64,000 nt of DNA from contig NC_039490.1 of NCBI RefSeq assembly GCF_003590095.1, positions 8,635,834 through 8,699,833 of the forward strand, written 5' to 3'. Positions 1 to 11,874 of this stretch are shown in pieces. Every line of letters begins with the position of its first letter. Within the stretch, counting starts at the first letter, position 1. A program made the position numbers and the translations under genes. Under the pieces are notes generated by a model. That model was not told the DNA's origin. It worked only from the letters and a program-made list of their open reading frames with translations, and searched no databases. The stretch comes from Trichoplusia ni (Eukaryota > Arthropoda > Insecta > Lepidoptera > Noctuidae).

Positions 1-371
1 AATCAAACGGAAAGGAGTTATTATTAGTCAAAATTAGACTAAAATCTGTTGTATATTTACTATCATAGATGTAAGTAAAAAACTCAGACAGTCAGTCAGA
101 CAGAAACTTCATGTGATTCTGTTTGGAGTATAGATAAAAGTTTCTTAATACGCACAGTTATCTGCAGCCGCTATTGTTTTTTGTAGGTCTACCTACTATT
201 AATGATCGTCTGTTTTTCTAAGAACAGATTATAAGTTTTTATTGAGCAAACTCCGCGTCATAAAATTCAAGGATGAGCAGTGTATAAATATAATTTGAGT
301 ATAAAATGTTTTTCCTTGTTATATTAAATTGTGTGAACATGTGTGGTTTTGTCTTCAGTATGTCGTCGAGA

Positions 372-480
372 ACATTTATTTTTTTATTTTTTTGGGTTCC
401 GCAGCTAAAGGGTAAAAGCCGAACCTTATTTTTGAGGTTCCGTTTGCTATCCGTCCGTTAAAGGCTGTCTTATAAACTGT
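372..480 (+). repeat. Dispersed repeat fragment, GGGTTCCG family
   Basis: The stretch has a T-rich lead, then GGGTTCCGCAGCTAAAGGGT and a run of CCGTCCGT. The same layout recurs near 3105, 23890, 29960 and 43300. It resembles a widespread lepidopteran interspersed repeat that starts with GGGTTCCG and carries GTCTGTCCGTCC. This copy is short and degenerate. The rest of 1-1160 shows no supported gene; 850-930 looks like a decayed tRNA-type SINE head. Confidence 0.5.
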
Positions 481-1167
481 GATAGCTAGACTTATTTAGT
501 TGGAATTATTAGTTGATTAGCTGCTAACCCAAAATAACAATTTGATTGTGATTGCATCAATAAACAGACTGGGCACAAAATTAAGGGATTTGGACAAGTA
601 GAAGACTCATGTAACGAGTGGGTGCCGTAGACAGGACTGATGTTGCATTTTAAATAATCTGCAGAGATAACGATTCAAGTCCTTGCTCATTAAAAAAATG
701 CCTGCGGAATTGAGAACCTCTTGGCCCTTAAAAGTTGGTTAAAAAATGGATAGTATAAGGCACTACAGATCTTGCCAATCACGATCACTTAATAGATTTC
801 ATCTTTTTAATTATGAAAATTCATTCCAAATAACTACAATGAAAAACAAAAGGGCAGGATATGAACCTGTGACTCCTAACGCACCAGTCGCTTTACCAAG
901 TACGCTACCGATCACGATTATCTCTATACATCTTTATAATTGTGTCACAGTACCCTAACGAAACAAAATATGTCCATCAATGGACTGATGTAATCAGTCT
1001 AAGCTTTGACGAGCGGTCAGATGGCAAGCCATCCTAAATTCTTCCGCATATCTGAATCAATATTAATTGGTTCTAAAATGACCGTCTGACAAATTCTTTA
1101 AGGCTCATTTAAACGATGCGGGAAATATGTTGCAAGATGCGATGCATTGCCGGCAGTCATATAATCC

Positions 1168-1476
1168 TTAGCCTTTTCCCTACTATGCTGGGGTCGGCTT
1201 CCAGTCTAACCAGATTCAGCTAAGTACCAGTGTTTTACAAGGAGATACCTATCTAACCTTAACAACCCAGTTACCTGGGCCACACGATACCCCTTAGTTA
1301 GACTGGTTGTCAGAATTTCTAGCTTCTGACTACTCGTAAGGACTGTCAAAGAAGTATGAGTAACAGCCGGCACCCACAATTTACGTGCCTTCCGAAACAC
1401 GGAGGAACTCGTTATGATAAAGATGGTCACCCATCTGCTGACTGACCGGGTCAACGTGGCTTACCCTGTGATCAAT
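1168..1476 (+). repeat. Dispersed repeat, GTCGGCTTCCAGTCTAAC family, copy 1
   Basis: About 300 bp closely matching 18043-18325. Shared blocks include GGGGTCGGCTTCCAGTCTAA, CAGCTAAGTACCAGTGTTTT and CCTTCCGAAACACGGAGGAA. Such elements are common in noctuid and other lepidopteran genomes and are SINE-like. The small minus-strand reading frame here is a by-product of the repeat and not a gene. Confidence 0.75.
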
Positions 1477-2112
1477 CAACTTGTGCATTTATAACCTAGT
1501 CACGAGCTCATCAAACTCCCAACTACGCAATGTATTGCAACAGTATTTATAGCATCGTCTAAATCAGCCTTTATTCAATTGCTTCACGAATGACTCGCAC
1601 GAAACGCGTGTGGCAAAGGCTAGATCAAATGTTAGACGGGATGCTTGAACAAATTAGTTTAATTAGGAAAAATCATTAATCATATATAGTTTTTCGTCTC
1701 AACAACACTATAGAGTCAGGATCTCTAATTTGCAAAATCATGGGTAAACAAAAAAATTGAAAAAATACATATTTTTTAAAGAATTTCAGCAGCCCATTTC
1801 AATGTCATTTTTTATCTTTATGAAATGCGATTTTACGGTTGGTGTATACAGGTGTAGCGCGAAATTGCTATATCATAATTTAAACATGTTTGCACATGTT
1901 AAAAAAAACTGTATAAAACAAAATTATTCTTAAAGAGCTAATCAAAATTGGAACAAAGGGTACATTCTTTAGGGTTTGACATATTATGCCAAAAGTTATC
2001 GTATTGCACGGTATTACTTCACGGGAAGAGACCCTGACGTTTTTTAAAGGCGTGCATGGGACACAGGTCAAACATGCAGTGAGCTTGTTGAGAACTTTAA
2101 TCTATAATTGTG

Positions 2113-2290
2113 ACAGCACGGATAGCCGAGTGGTTGGGGTCACCAAGCCAAACCCACTAAGCGCGACCACTGCTCGATCCCCGCATATAACTTAGGACAA
2201 GTAATCCACGATTACTTGTCCTAAGTTTGGGTGTCTTTTTGCATGTGACTTGAATGTTTGTGAAACTCCCCGCTATACAAGAATTTAAGT
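2113..2290 (+). repeat. tRNA-derived SINE, copy 1
   Basis: The head contains an A-box-like TAGCCGAGTGG and a B-box-like GCTCGATCCC at tRNA spacing. The body contains GGGTGTCTTTTTGCATGTGA. Related copies lie at 9711-9860, 14785-14960 and 33945-34160. It includes a perfect 18-bp hairpin at 2189-2227. Confidence 0.7.
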
Positions 2291-2599
2291 TATTAGTGCG
2301 GGAGTCGTTATAAAAAAAATTAGATGTCTAGGTAGGTATCTACCATTTAAGATATTGTCATGTCCTCGCATTTCCCTTACGCCTTATAAGGTTACAGAAT
2401 AATCTCAGTAAATATTGTACACGGTTGCTAAACAATCAGATTCTCAAGATTATAATGTTTATTTGAAGTCTTCATTTGTTTTTACGTCATTGTAGTTGTA
2501 ATGTCATCATCACCTCGAGACAGATTTAGTATTTGTACTGTAATCATCTTCGTCAAATATTATAGTTAAGTACCGTGACTATCCGCCAGACAAGGTTAA

Positions 2600-3240
2600 T
2601 GATAAAGGATTAAGTTGCAAAATCCAACCGGAATGACAAACAAACAAAAAATCACGAAAATGAGTGTAAAAAACTTTGAGAAAAAGAAACCCTTGGGTAC
2701 AGTTTAAGTATTAAACAATTTCTACTTCAATAATGTCAATGCGTTGCTAAACCGAAACAATCGAAACTACAATCAGCTCTTTTGATACACATCGCACCAT
2801 TTAGTTTTACCCACAATCTACTCCGAAGTGATAGATCACCCGCTAACAGAAAAGCTTTTATTTTGGCATACATCCGTCATCTAAATACCATTTCTATCTG
2901 CAAAATCTGGTGACCTATTTCATCATAGCTTCTGCATGAATACGTTCAATTTCTTTCTAGATCCATTCAGAATTATTTGAAGTTGGATTGATTAAATTCG
3001 ATTATAATGGTTTTCTTTTTGTAAAGATCTTCTTGTCATCTTGCCATGGCGTATGACTGGTACATTTATATAGAAAATTGAATTATTCAACAACTTTTTT
3101 TTTGAGTTTTAAGGTAAAATGAGTTCGACGAAAAAAACGGCACCCAAAGATTAAAAGGAGAACCCTATTACTGAGGTACCGCGATCTCTCTGCTCTTCTG
3201 TCACCAGGCTATATCTCATGAACAGTAATAAAGATAACAA
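2600..3240. repeat. Two decayed fragments of the GGGTTCCG repeat family
   Basis: At 2612-2720 the text TGCAAAATCCAACCGGAATG followed by ACAAACAAACA matches the tail of the copy at 23885-24290. At 3100-3240 a T-run, a degenerate TAAGGTAAAA and a CTGTCACCAGGC block match the head. The order is therefore tail before head, which suggests two independent insertions. No gene is visible from 2291 to 4626 apart from these fragments. Confidence 0.4.
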
Positions 3241-4626
3241 AGTTTTATTGGTGTATAGTGGTCTATTTACTTAGAATGCGAGGAGGCAGTTCCCGGGTTA
3301 AGGCAGACAAAATATGTTCTTGTATGAGATGCCGGTGATATTTCAAAACATAATTTTATTGAAACTGTTAAGAAATAGTGTGGGATGCAAGGCCATGAAC
3401 TCTTAAAGGAAGTGACGCTCGCAAGCTACACTGCACATCCTGTATCGGATTGTCTTGTGCAGTGTTCCGATCTAACACATTAAAAGAAATATTTTTTTTT
3501 TTTCAATAAAATAGGTTTGTTAATAACATAATTTCTAGTCTAAGTACATATTATGGACCTACGTACGATATTAAAGGTATGTTTTTTTCTTTTGCAAACG
3601 TTATCAATCTATTATAGATAAGAACAGTCCATTGTATTTATTTTATTTTTATATAATAGAAAATAATAAAAAATATGTTTCAAAGAAAATTGTTATCGAT
3701 TTAAGATAATATTGGAATGGTTTGATTTATAGATATTTCAATGCAAATAAAACATTTTCGCTTTAACCAAACACGTTTACGGCACTATTGACTGGCTTTT
3801 ATGGCTACCTAATAAATAAATCAATAAATACTTGTCGCAAAATGCATAAGCCCATATACAAAAAAAGGCTTTGTGCTACTGGGTGCTACTTTCAATTTTA
3901 ATATTCCAACGATAAATATAACGTAAAATCTGTTATTGCCATAGAATACTATAACTTACATTTTTTTCTTTTGGTTCTGCGTATGCGTATGCGCATATTC
4001 GTATTCTAAACTTGAAATACTTCTTACAGTTTTGTAATGGGTAATTGAATAAATGGATTTGCCATCTACGCATTTATGTATTATAAACACAAAATTGTAG
4101 CGGAAAACCACAAACTGTAGACAAATTTGTTGTAATAATAGTGCGAGGTACACTGAAGGAAAAGAACGCTTAAATTACGACTTAAGTTATTGTTTTACTT
4201 TAATTTATGATTTCATGTTCGTCTCAAGTGGTCGGTTTATGACGAAACAGGTATACCCGGTGACGTCACTTATCGTCACCTGTTTTCTTATACCAACTAG
4301 AATGAATGAAAATCTGTTTTGGACTGATAGATTTCTCTTTAGGCAGCAAAACCCCTTAAGATGCTTACCTATATATGTACCTACCATTTTCTTATATTTT
4401 TTGTATTGCGGAGGTTTTACAAATATTAAATTTACATGGAAACCTTATTTACAGACTCAGAACAAGCATTCACAGAAAACAAACGCTTTACGTGTCACGT
4501 CCAGTGGGTTTGGTGTAATACGTGTAGTCTGATCTATTTAACTCAAAATAAAACCAATAAAATAATACGAAAAATTTTACTAAACCCAAATATAACTCGA
4601 TTCCCTTAATGGGAGTAACATAACAT

Positions 4627-5206
4627 TTACAGCAGCGGATGGAACAATTCAGGTACCGATTCGTTACTTGTCCAGGGCATCTCATCATCGATAAGAGAGT
4701 GCCCGATATTCATGATTCTGGTTATTAACACGCTGGATAAGGCGCCATTTATAGTCTTGTTCTTTCTCATTTCTTCGCTATCCATTGGTAGTTGGACTAT
4801 TTGAAAGTTGACGGAGTGTGTCATGTTACCTGCGATGAGAAAGTATATTTTAGGATACTGATAGAGATTACTTAAATCTTGCTCCTACTATAGGGTCGGT
4901 ACTATCGAGGTCATGCGGCACTCTACCTCTAAAGCTATCCGTGAATATTATGTCGGTATAAGTCATGTTAACGAAGCAGTTTTCTAACCTTACACAAATA
5001 TGATGTTCATAAAATTGTGATATGACTAACTTTGGCAAAATAATCTTCCAAAGACAACTCGTTCAAGATTCTTACCTGCCATCGACCGATGTTCTATGTA
5101 GCAGTATGTATAGCCGATGACAGCACCCACAGCCACCGCAGACATAGTGATCGCTATAACAGCGGCAGCTATTGTCGCGCAAGTCACCCAACGGGGTCGC
5201 GTCGAA
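4627..5206 (-). CDS. Small single-pass membrane protein, GY-motif family (3' two exons)
   Basis: Function unknown. Two exons are seen on the minus strand. The exon at 5206-5076 (131 nt) starts after TTCCAG in phase 2 and ends at CAG|GTAAG in phase 1. The exon at 4829-4627 starts after CATCGCAG and ends with TAA. The first encodes a W-V-T-C stretch, about 22 Ala/Val/Ile-rich residues (one membrane helix) and then G-Y-T-Y-C-Y-I-E. The W-to-GY spacing of 25 residues is the same as in the plus-strand gene at 9288-11168 (W-M-T-C ... G-Y-N-Y-C-F-V-D), and the exon length is also identical (131 nt). The second exon adds about 67 polar residues ending V-P-E-L-F-H-P-L-L. A first coding exon should lie above 5206 but I could not place it, so the entry is partial. 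It is the only member of the cluster on this strand. Confidence 0.62.
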
Positions 5207-6190
5207 CTGGAACTTGATAATCATGTCATTTTAAACAAATGTGATAAAAACCTGCAGTTTGGTAGAGATGCAGGTTTACGAGAGAAAATTGTTGTGATTA
5301 GGTATGGGTCTGGTATGCCCAATATGATTTTTGTCATGAATCTTCTTTTCTTGACTAGTGAAGCCATTGCAAGTGCCGTTAGTTCCTAGTGCATGAAGTA
5401 CCCTATCTCCTTTATTTTCATACAAAGTGGTAAAACTGGCCAATACTTTCCAATACGATTATCTGTAATAGTTTTTTTGTTTCCTTATTACCTAAACGCG
5501 AGGTGAGAATCAACTTTGTACAATATTTTTAACATGACTATCCAGGCAAATAATGACCATACTTTGTAAACTGTGAGAGCTTAGGAGGGTTTGTATGTTT
5601 TTGAAATAATTTTTTGTATGGTCGTCAACGTCCTAAAAATTGCTTTCAAGTAATAAAAATACTGACTTTTTTACAACTTCTGGTTCAGGATCCATCTCCA
5701 AAACAGTGTATCCCATTTTATCGAGCAGATGTATAAATGTAAAAAATCAGTATAAAAATATAAATACCATAACACAGAACAATGACAATTCTGAATTTAC
5801 TATCGTGTTTTCCTTCAAGATAGAAAACTGTATTCCGGCCAGTGTTCTAAAAAAGTTATTTGATTTTGTAAAAGTTTTGAATAAGCAGGTTTTCAAAGCA
5901 CATACCAAGATATCTTTTAGTTCTGAATAAATATACAGCTATCTTAGCCTAGTGTATAAGGCAATGGAAGCGAATATCGCCATACAAATTTATTGGAGTT
6001 AGTATTAATACGTCGCAATAGTTTTCAAGAATCTCATATGTAATACGCTCACAAGCCTAGCCGTACCCAAGACTAAGTAGTTTGCAATTTCAAAAAACAA
6101 TACTGCTATTCATATATATATATATGTGGCTGGAGTATTCATTAATTTCTCGAAGAATATAAGAATAAGCTTACCATCGGTGCCACAACA

Positions 6191-6485
6191 ACGAGGCTGA
6201 ACTGAAGCTAGGCAGGCCACTTGGCCAGACGAACAGACGGCAGGTGTGGACTAAGGCGGTGGCAGAATGGTAGCCAAGGCAAGGCAAAAGAAGCGTCGGA
6301 CGTAAGGGAGCAAAATGGGTCGATGATATAATTTAGGTCCCGGGTCGATTGTGGATGAGCTATAAATTCTTTATAAACAAATTATTTATTGACACAAGGC
6401 ACATTGGCACAGGACCTTAGAAATTGGCACGAGGAATATTAGGCCCAGCAGTGGGAGGACAAAAGCTGTGGGGTGATAATGATGC
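6191..6485 (+). mobile_element. RTE-type LINE 3' end, degenerate
   Basis: It matches the better preserved fragment at 33509-33780: GGCAGGCCACTTGGCCAGAC, then AAGGCAAAAGAAGCGTCGG, GATGATATAAT, GGACCTTAGAAATTGGCACG, GGCCCAGCAGTGGGAGGA and a GATAATGATG tail. This is the C-terminus and tail of an RTE-clade reverse transcriptase element, 5'-truncated. It is broken by stops and by an AT-rich insertion of about 50 bp near 6360. The flanks 5207-6190 and 6486-6835 hold nothing I can support. Confidence 0.7.
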
Positions 6486-6835
6486 AGATATGCTATTACT
6501 GTTCCGGACACTCAAGATACTTGTAGGAGAAACACTATTTCAATTCTTGTTCTGATGAAAGTGCTTAAAGTGACAGTATCATGTGCATCTTTCTTGCAAT
6601 TAACATCTACGGATCTTTTGGCTATAGTTACTACTTATCAATCCTTTTTGCACAAGAACTTCATTATTTTTTACTCCAACAACCACTATACTCTGTGCTT
6701 TTAAAAACTTTTACACTATTCATGTTTGTTATTCTATTGAGTTTTACACTTTTATTTTAGGTTATTTTTTGATATTTTTATTTTTTATACATTTTTTTAT
6801 ACATTTACACAGGAGTTATATGATAATCATTCAAG

Positions 6836-8118
6836 ATGTGTTGTTCAGGCTGTTGCAATGGGTGCGGAGAATGCACGGGAAACATTGTTTATATTATGGA
6901 AAAGTAAGGACAGAATTCTATATAAATGCAATCTTGTAATATTACTAGATGTGATGCGAGATATCTTCCTCTTGTTTGTATCTATACTAAAAGGCTGTTG
7001 CCCTGCAGTAGTGGCAAATTTATTCTTAAAATATTTACTATACTCACCATTATCAAATTATACTGTGGAACGAGCTATCTTTCTCCCGTGAATATTCACC
7101 TTTTAAGTGTTTTAACCTGCTTTTTCCACTAACGATCATAATATTTTAACTTTAACCATCACCAGCGATGGACTATGGACTATGATTTATGAAAGGCCTT
7201 TGATCAGTAACTGTTAGACAGACCACTGACTGGAGTAGCCTGATAACAATGATTACGATTTTAAACTACAAGTTTGATCTTCACTCCTTCAGTATCTACA
7301 GCTAGTTCGTTATTTCCAGGCTGGCGTCCTTTGCGGCGTTGACAGCGGTGGTGATATGCGTCATGATAACTATAGCTGTGACATTGGGGCTTGGTATCGG
7401 CCTTGGATACAACCACTGCTTCGTCGACCTCAGGGTTAAGTCAGGTATGGACTTGATTTTATATTACTTTGCATCGCGTCTCTTGGTTTCATGTGCAAGG
7501 GAACGGTGAAGCACTCCGGTGGTTTTTTCGCTGAATTCCGTCTCTTTTCAAAAGATACGATGTTGGTTGATCGCCGTAGCTATGAAAGCGTTTACGCCTA
7601 GATCCTGGCAATAAGGAACAAACTATAGTGGTTTTAGACAGTAGGAGGAGACACACCTCTACGTCTTAACCTCAAGGTAGAGGAAATCGTAGGGTTACCA
7701 CAAGGTATCAAAATGCTTTGGATAAAATTATAGCGATAAGACTCAAGCCTCAAAACTCCGCACAGGGAGAGCTTCTGGCTGAGAGCTACGTTTGCCGCGA
7801 GTAGTACCGCGGGTTACAGCTACTTAAATGAATAACATGATACGTTATCTTCCAGACGACAGCCAAAATCCGAGCGCTATGAGACAGTCTCTTAGAGATG
7901 GAGAGGATTTACGAAGGCACAGTGAAAAGCTTCGGAGAGAAAACGAAATACCAAAACGAACGTTTTCCACGACTGAGGAGTCTGCGCGGAGGACCTACCC
8001 ACTACCGGCTATCAAACACACAATGGCTATCCCGCTCAACAGAGAAATTGACTTCCCAGCCCTGCTCTCGAAACTACGGAACCGCAACAGAAATGTAACT
8101 CTAGAGTTGATCACGTGA
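6836..8118 (+). CDS. Small single-pass membrane protein, GY-motif family (three exons, complete)
   Basis: Unrecognised. The model is 6836-6903, 7320-7444 and 7856-8118; phases join cleanly (2, then 1) into 151 residues and TGA. Exon 1 is Cys-rich, MCCSGCCNGCGECTGN, then I-V-Y-I-M-E-K. Exon 2 (125 nt) is one hydrophobic helix rich in Ala/Val/Ile, followed by L-G-L-G-I-G-L-G-Y-N-H-C-F-V-D-L. Exon 3 is charged and ends in F-P-A-L-L-S-K-L-R-N-R-N-R-N then V-T-L-E-L-I-T, which matches the end of the next gene (L-I-S-L-L-S-K-L-K-T-E-N-R-N). The N-terminal Cys pairs could be acylated, but that is inference. Donors are GTAAGG and GTATGG; acceptors are TTATTTCCAG and TATCTTCCAG. An ATTAAA lies at 8174. 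It is a tandem paralogue of 9288-11168. Membrane topology is uncertain. Confidence 0.75.
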
Positions 8119-8173
8119 CTTTTGATCGTGTAGCTCTTTTATATGTGTTTATTTTGGGTTTTGTATTTATTTT

Positions 8174-8179
8174 ATTAAA
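8174..8179 (+). terminator. Polyadenylation signal ATTAAA
   Basis: ATTAAA lies 56 bp after the stop codon of the gene ending at 8118, inside a T-rich stretch. This fits the 3' end of that gene. Confidence 0.5.
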
Positions 8180-8588
8180 GCCCTTGTTTCTAGTTCCAGT
8201 TTATTTCTGAACCACGTTTTATGCACGTAATACACGCAGTCTTGAAACAACTCGTGTATCAAAGTTAAAGTAAAAAAGTTACCATAACCTGCAATTCGCA
8301 TGCTTCACAAGCCTGCTATGAAACATTATGAAACATGGCCATAATACAACATTTACCCGTTTCTTTTTTGATGATTTCGTAAACTTCTTACTTCTTAGTG
8401 GTTTCTTAGGTTTAAGCGAATGTTAGACATTTAAATTCAATGTTCCTTCTCCTTGCTATATGGGCCTCACTAACATGTATATTTACTAGTATATAACGTA
8501 GTGAATCCATTGCTGGGGTTTCATGTCTCGAAAGGAAAAACAAACGGATCCCTCAAACACGACTACCGTCCGTCTGCCTGCCTATCAA

Positions 8589-8631
8589 AACCCATTTTTT
8601 TGGAATGCCAAGCCTTCCAAAAAAATGGGTT
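8589..8631. repeat. Perfect 17-bp inverted repeat (hairpin)
   Basis: The left arm 8589-8605 (AACCCATTTTTTTGGAA) and the right arm 8615-8631 are exact reverse complements around a 9-nt loop. It lies between two paralogous genes. No TIR element could be delimited around it. Confidence 0.8.
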
Positions 8632-8667
8632 CAAATAAAGATAAAAATCAAGGTATCAATTTGTAGT

Positions 8668-8885
8668 CGCATGCGGATTCCGTGTGATGGGTAGCTTACC
8701 GCTCGACTATAACCAGACCGGTACAGAGCGTGCGTGATCTACGCTCGCCTCAAAGAGGTGTCAGGAAGCTCAGCAAAGCCCATTACGACTGATACCTGCC
8801 GGGCCCAGTGAGATTCTCAGACAAGGCCACTGACCGGTGGCCATCACGCAAAGGGCAAAGGAACATTTTAGTCAGTAAAAGTCTG
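8668..8885. repeat. GC-rich block, probably a decayed mobile element
   Basis: This stretch is clearly richer in GC than its flanks, with no open frame of note. Blocks such as ACCGCTCGACTATAACCAGA and GATACCTGCCGGGCCCAGTG look like a fragment of a LINE or SINE body, but I cannot name the family. Confidence 0.3.
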
Positions 8886-9287
8886 ACGGCCCACTCAGCT
8901 CAACACAAACTTGGAGGAGATATTTGATATATTTTTCATCCAAAAAAATTACTTCCCGTGAACTCTTAAGATTGGTAAGGCAACGTCTTATGAAGCTTCG
9001 CTAAAAAAGCGTAAAATTTTAGTTAAATCATAGCTACAGGTTTATACGAAAGCCTCGGTACAGGCGTCCGCCTGGCTTGGCTTGGCTGGTTTTTATTAAC
9101 AATCGCATAGGAAAATACTCCGTGCTTTCAGTTCTGCTTTTCATTGTAATGATCGAAAAGCAAATTAATGTCAACCTGACATTTTTAGTAGCTATCTGGT
9201 CACATATTAATTTACTACCTGTGCGGTTGATCTCTGCAATAAATATTTCAACTTATTACCTGAATAGAAAACAAAAAATCTGCAAAA

Positions 9288-11168
9288 ATGGGGATGATAG
9301 TGAGTTGCTTTTCCAATGTTATGTACCTATCTGAAAAGTAAGTAAATACATGGTTTATTAACTTCGATAAAATCCGTAAAAGTAGTTTCATTTTAATGTC
9401 TAACATTCGTGTACACCTAAGAAACCACTAAATAATACAAATCAACTTTCACACGATCCTTTTTTCAAATAGCAAGCTTGATTTTGCTAGTCATGCCAGC
9501 TCACGAAAGAGATGAAAAATAGTCTGAGTCGCTATCGCCGGATACGGTGAAGATGACTGTAGTAGTATACCATAATACGACTAATTTTCTCAGTACACAT
9601 ACATTTGCCTGGGATGGGAATCGAACTTACGACCAGTATAGCAGTCAGCGTCACTGACTACTAAATCAACAAGCCATTCAAAATAAATACGTCTATTTTT
9701 CTATACTTGCTGTTATACGGACTGCACGGGTAATCGTCCACTATGCGCGACGGGTTGTGGGTTAGATCCCCGGCTAACGCTTGTCTTAAGCGTTTGTGTG
9801 ATCCACGAATCCTGAAGTCTGGGTGGGTTTGTGAATGTGAATGTTTGTGAGCGATCCTACGATAGGCTTAATTTGCTTACAGCAAGAATAGTTTCTTAAT
9901 GACAAAAAAATGAAAAAACGTTTTAGCCTATATTATTATTTAAAACACTTGTATTTTTTTTCTAGGATGGTACTATGGATGACTTGCGTTGGGTTAATTT
10001 CTTGCATCATGCTCATGTTTGTCATAACCCTGGGAATGGGCATTGGTTTGGGATACAATTACTGCTTTGTGGACCTCAAAACGAGATTTAAACGCGGTAT
10101 TTATTTTACCAGATAATTTTATAGTTATCTCATATTTTATAATTAATGCAGGAGAACCTAATTTCAAGCATAATAAAATTGTTGTTTACTGTTCAGATTC
10201 CTAGTCCAATAATTCGGAATCACGCAAAACATATATTATTTTTGAATTTCAACAGACTATGCGACATCCGTAATGTGGGAGGATACTAACATCCCAAATA
10301 TTGTATTCAGTTTTCAAACTATTTTTTTACAATAATACCTACCAGAATTTTCATTACAAATACTCAAATACTCGTACTTTTAATTATGGTGAAACCTTTA
10401 ACTCTCATAAAACTAATTTCTTTTCCAGTACCGGGTCATTATGTTTACAAAGGATTGCGTGAGGATGAAAACCAACTGCAAGCAGGCATGACAGATAATC
10501 CCATAGATGACGCGCTCAGAGAAACACCTCCCTATCTTTCACCGGATCCTTCAGAGGTTGATAAAAAAGCTTTCCGTGATCACCCAGAGAGAAAGTACTC
10601 TATTTACAATACAAAGATCAGTAATGAAACACTACAAGAATTAGTTGAGAAACTTGGTTTAAATGAAAACGATACCAATGCGGAGTATGCTGATGACAAT
10701 GAAGAGGAATCGGAAACTACAAGCAATAATGCGACTGAACTAATTGCTACTCTTTTACCTGTTTCGAAAACTGCTTCAGAATATGCCTCAGAATATGCTT
10801 CGGAAATGGAATCACAAATGGACTCAAAATCGACACCAGAGATAGGTTTAGAGAAATCTTCAGAAGCTGCTTCGGAATCGACGACTGTTTATACAAACTC
10901 TTATGCTCATTTTGACGAGGTCGAAAAGAGTGTCGAACTCAGTGATGCCATTAATGATCCTGCCACGAGGAGCACGATTCGCGATCCTTATGCTCCTGAT
11001 GAAACGGAAGCTCCCGTCGTTGACATTGACGTAGATAGACCAGACGAGTCAGGAGGCAAGAGAGTGAAAAAAGTTGTTATACCAATAAGTGGTCTAGATT
11101 TAATAAGCTTGCTATCGAAACTGAAGACCGAAAACAGAAATTATTCCCTGCAGATAGTCACAACTTGA
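9288..11168 (+). CDS. Single-pass membrane protein with long acidic tail, GY-motif family (three exons, complete)
   Basis: Unrecognised. Exons 9288-9337 (50 nt), 9966-10096 (131 nt) and 10429-11168 (740 nt) join in phases 2 and 1 to give 306 residues. Exon 1 is MGMIVSCFSNVMYLSE plus a split Lys codon, AA|G, the same split as in the gene at 6836. Exon 2 is a hydrophobic helix from W-M-T-C to G-M-G-I-G-L-G-Y-N-Y-C-F-V-D-L-K. Exon 3 begins V-P-G-H-Y-V-Y-K. Its middle is low-complexity and acidic with repeated S-E-Y-A steps (about residues 180-210), and it ends L-L-S-K-L-K-T-E-N-R-N-Y-S-L-Q-I-V-T-T. The last 25 residues resemble the preceding gene far more than the middle does. The Met at 10386 lies in intron 2 and is not the start. 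Intron 1 holds a SINE (9711-9860). Function is not known; a secreted or membrane-tethered product is possible. Confidence 0.75.
9711..9860 (+). repeat. tRNA-derived SINE, copy 2 (in an intron)
   Basis: A degenerate head with a B-box-like GGTTAGATCCCC is followed by TTTGTGTGATCCACGAATCC and a GTGAATGTTTGTGAGCGA tail. It belongs to the same family as 2113-2290 and sits in the first intron of the 9288-11168 gene. Just upstream, 9601-9665 carries a reverse B-box-like GAATCGAACTT, perhaps a second tRNA-like remnant. Confidence 0.55.
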
Positions 11169-11874
11169 TATGTTTTAAGTGGTTTAGATGTGTTTTTGAT
11201 TTTAGATTTCTTTATACCTACGTTATTTACTGTAGGTATTTTATTTCTAAGCTGTTTTTAGGTATTTTACTTTAAATATACAAATTTTATTTTTTCAATT
11301 GTGATTTCCTTAAACTGAATGAATTCTCATCTTTAGGCTAGCCTATCTATTTGAATCTTAATTGTTTGCTAACATAAATGATTTTATTCCTTAGTTTCGA
11401 GTAAATAGCTGTTAATTAGTTACTGATATCTTACATTTCTTACTGACATTAAACCTTGAAAATGGAAGTCTTTATTTGTTGTTTATCTAACCTTTCAATT
11501 AAGGGGAAAATATTTTTTTCACACAGACGCTATGTTAGACCATTAATTAACTTTCTTTGGGAGGGTATGCATACTATTTTGTAATGTTCAACAACTTGAC
11601 GTTTATTGAAAAAAGAACCAGTTCTCTGACATCCAGCTGATCTTTACCTTTACAAAAACTTTCTCGCAGACAGTTTTGATGGCTGTTAGTTTCACAACCG
11701 TTGCCATTTCAATTCGCAATCTAATAAGTTTTAGATATTTTCTCATAATTCATAGCAAAAATGACTTCAGAGAAAAAGGCGAATTTAATACATCGGTATA
11801 TTAATTTAATAATGAGGCATACAATACACCGTATGACGTGAGTCACGAGCATGATTTTCAGTCCCCTTAAAAGC

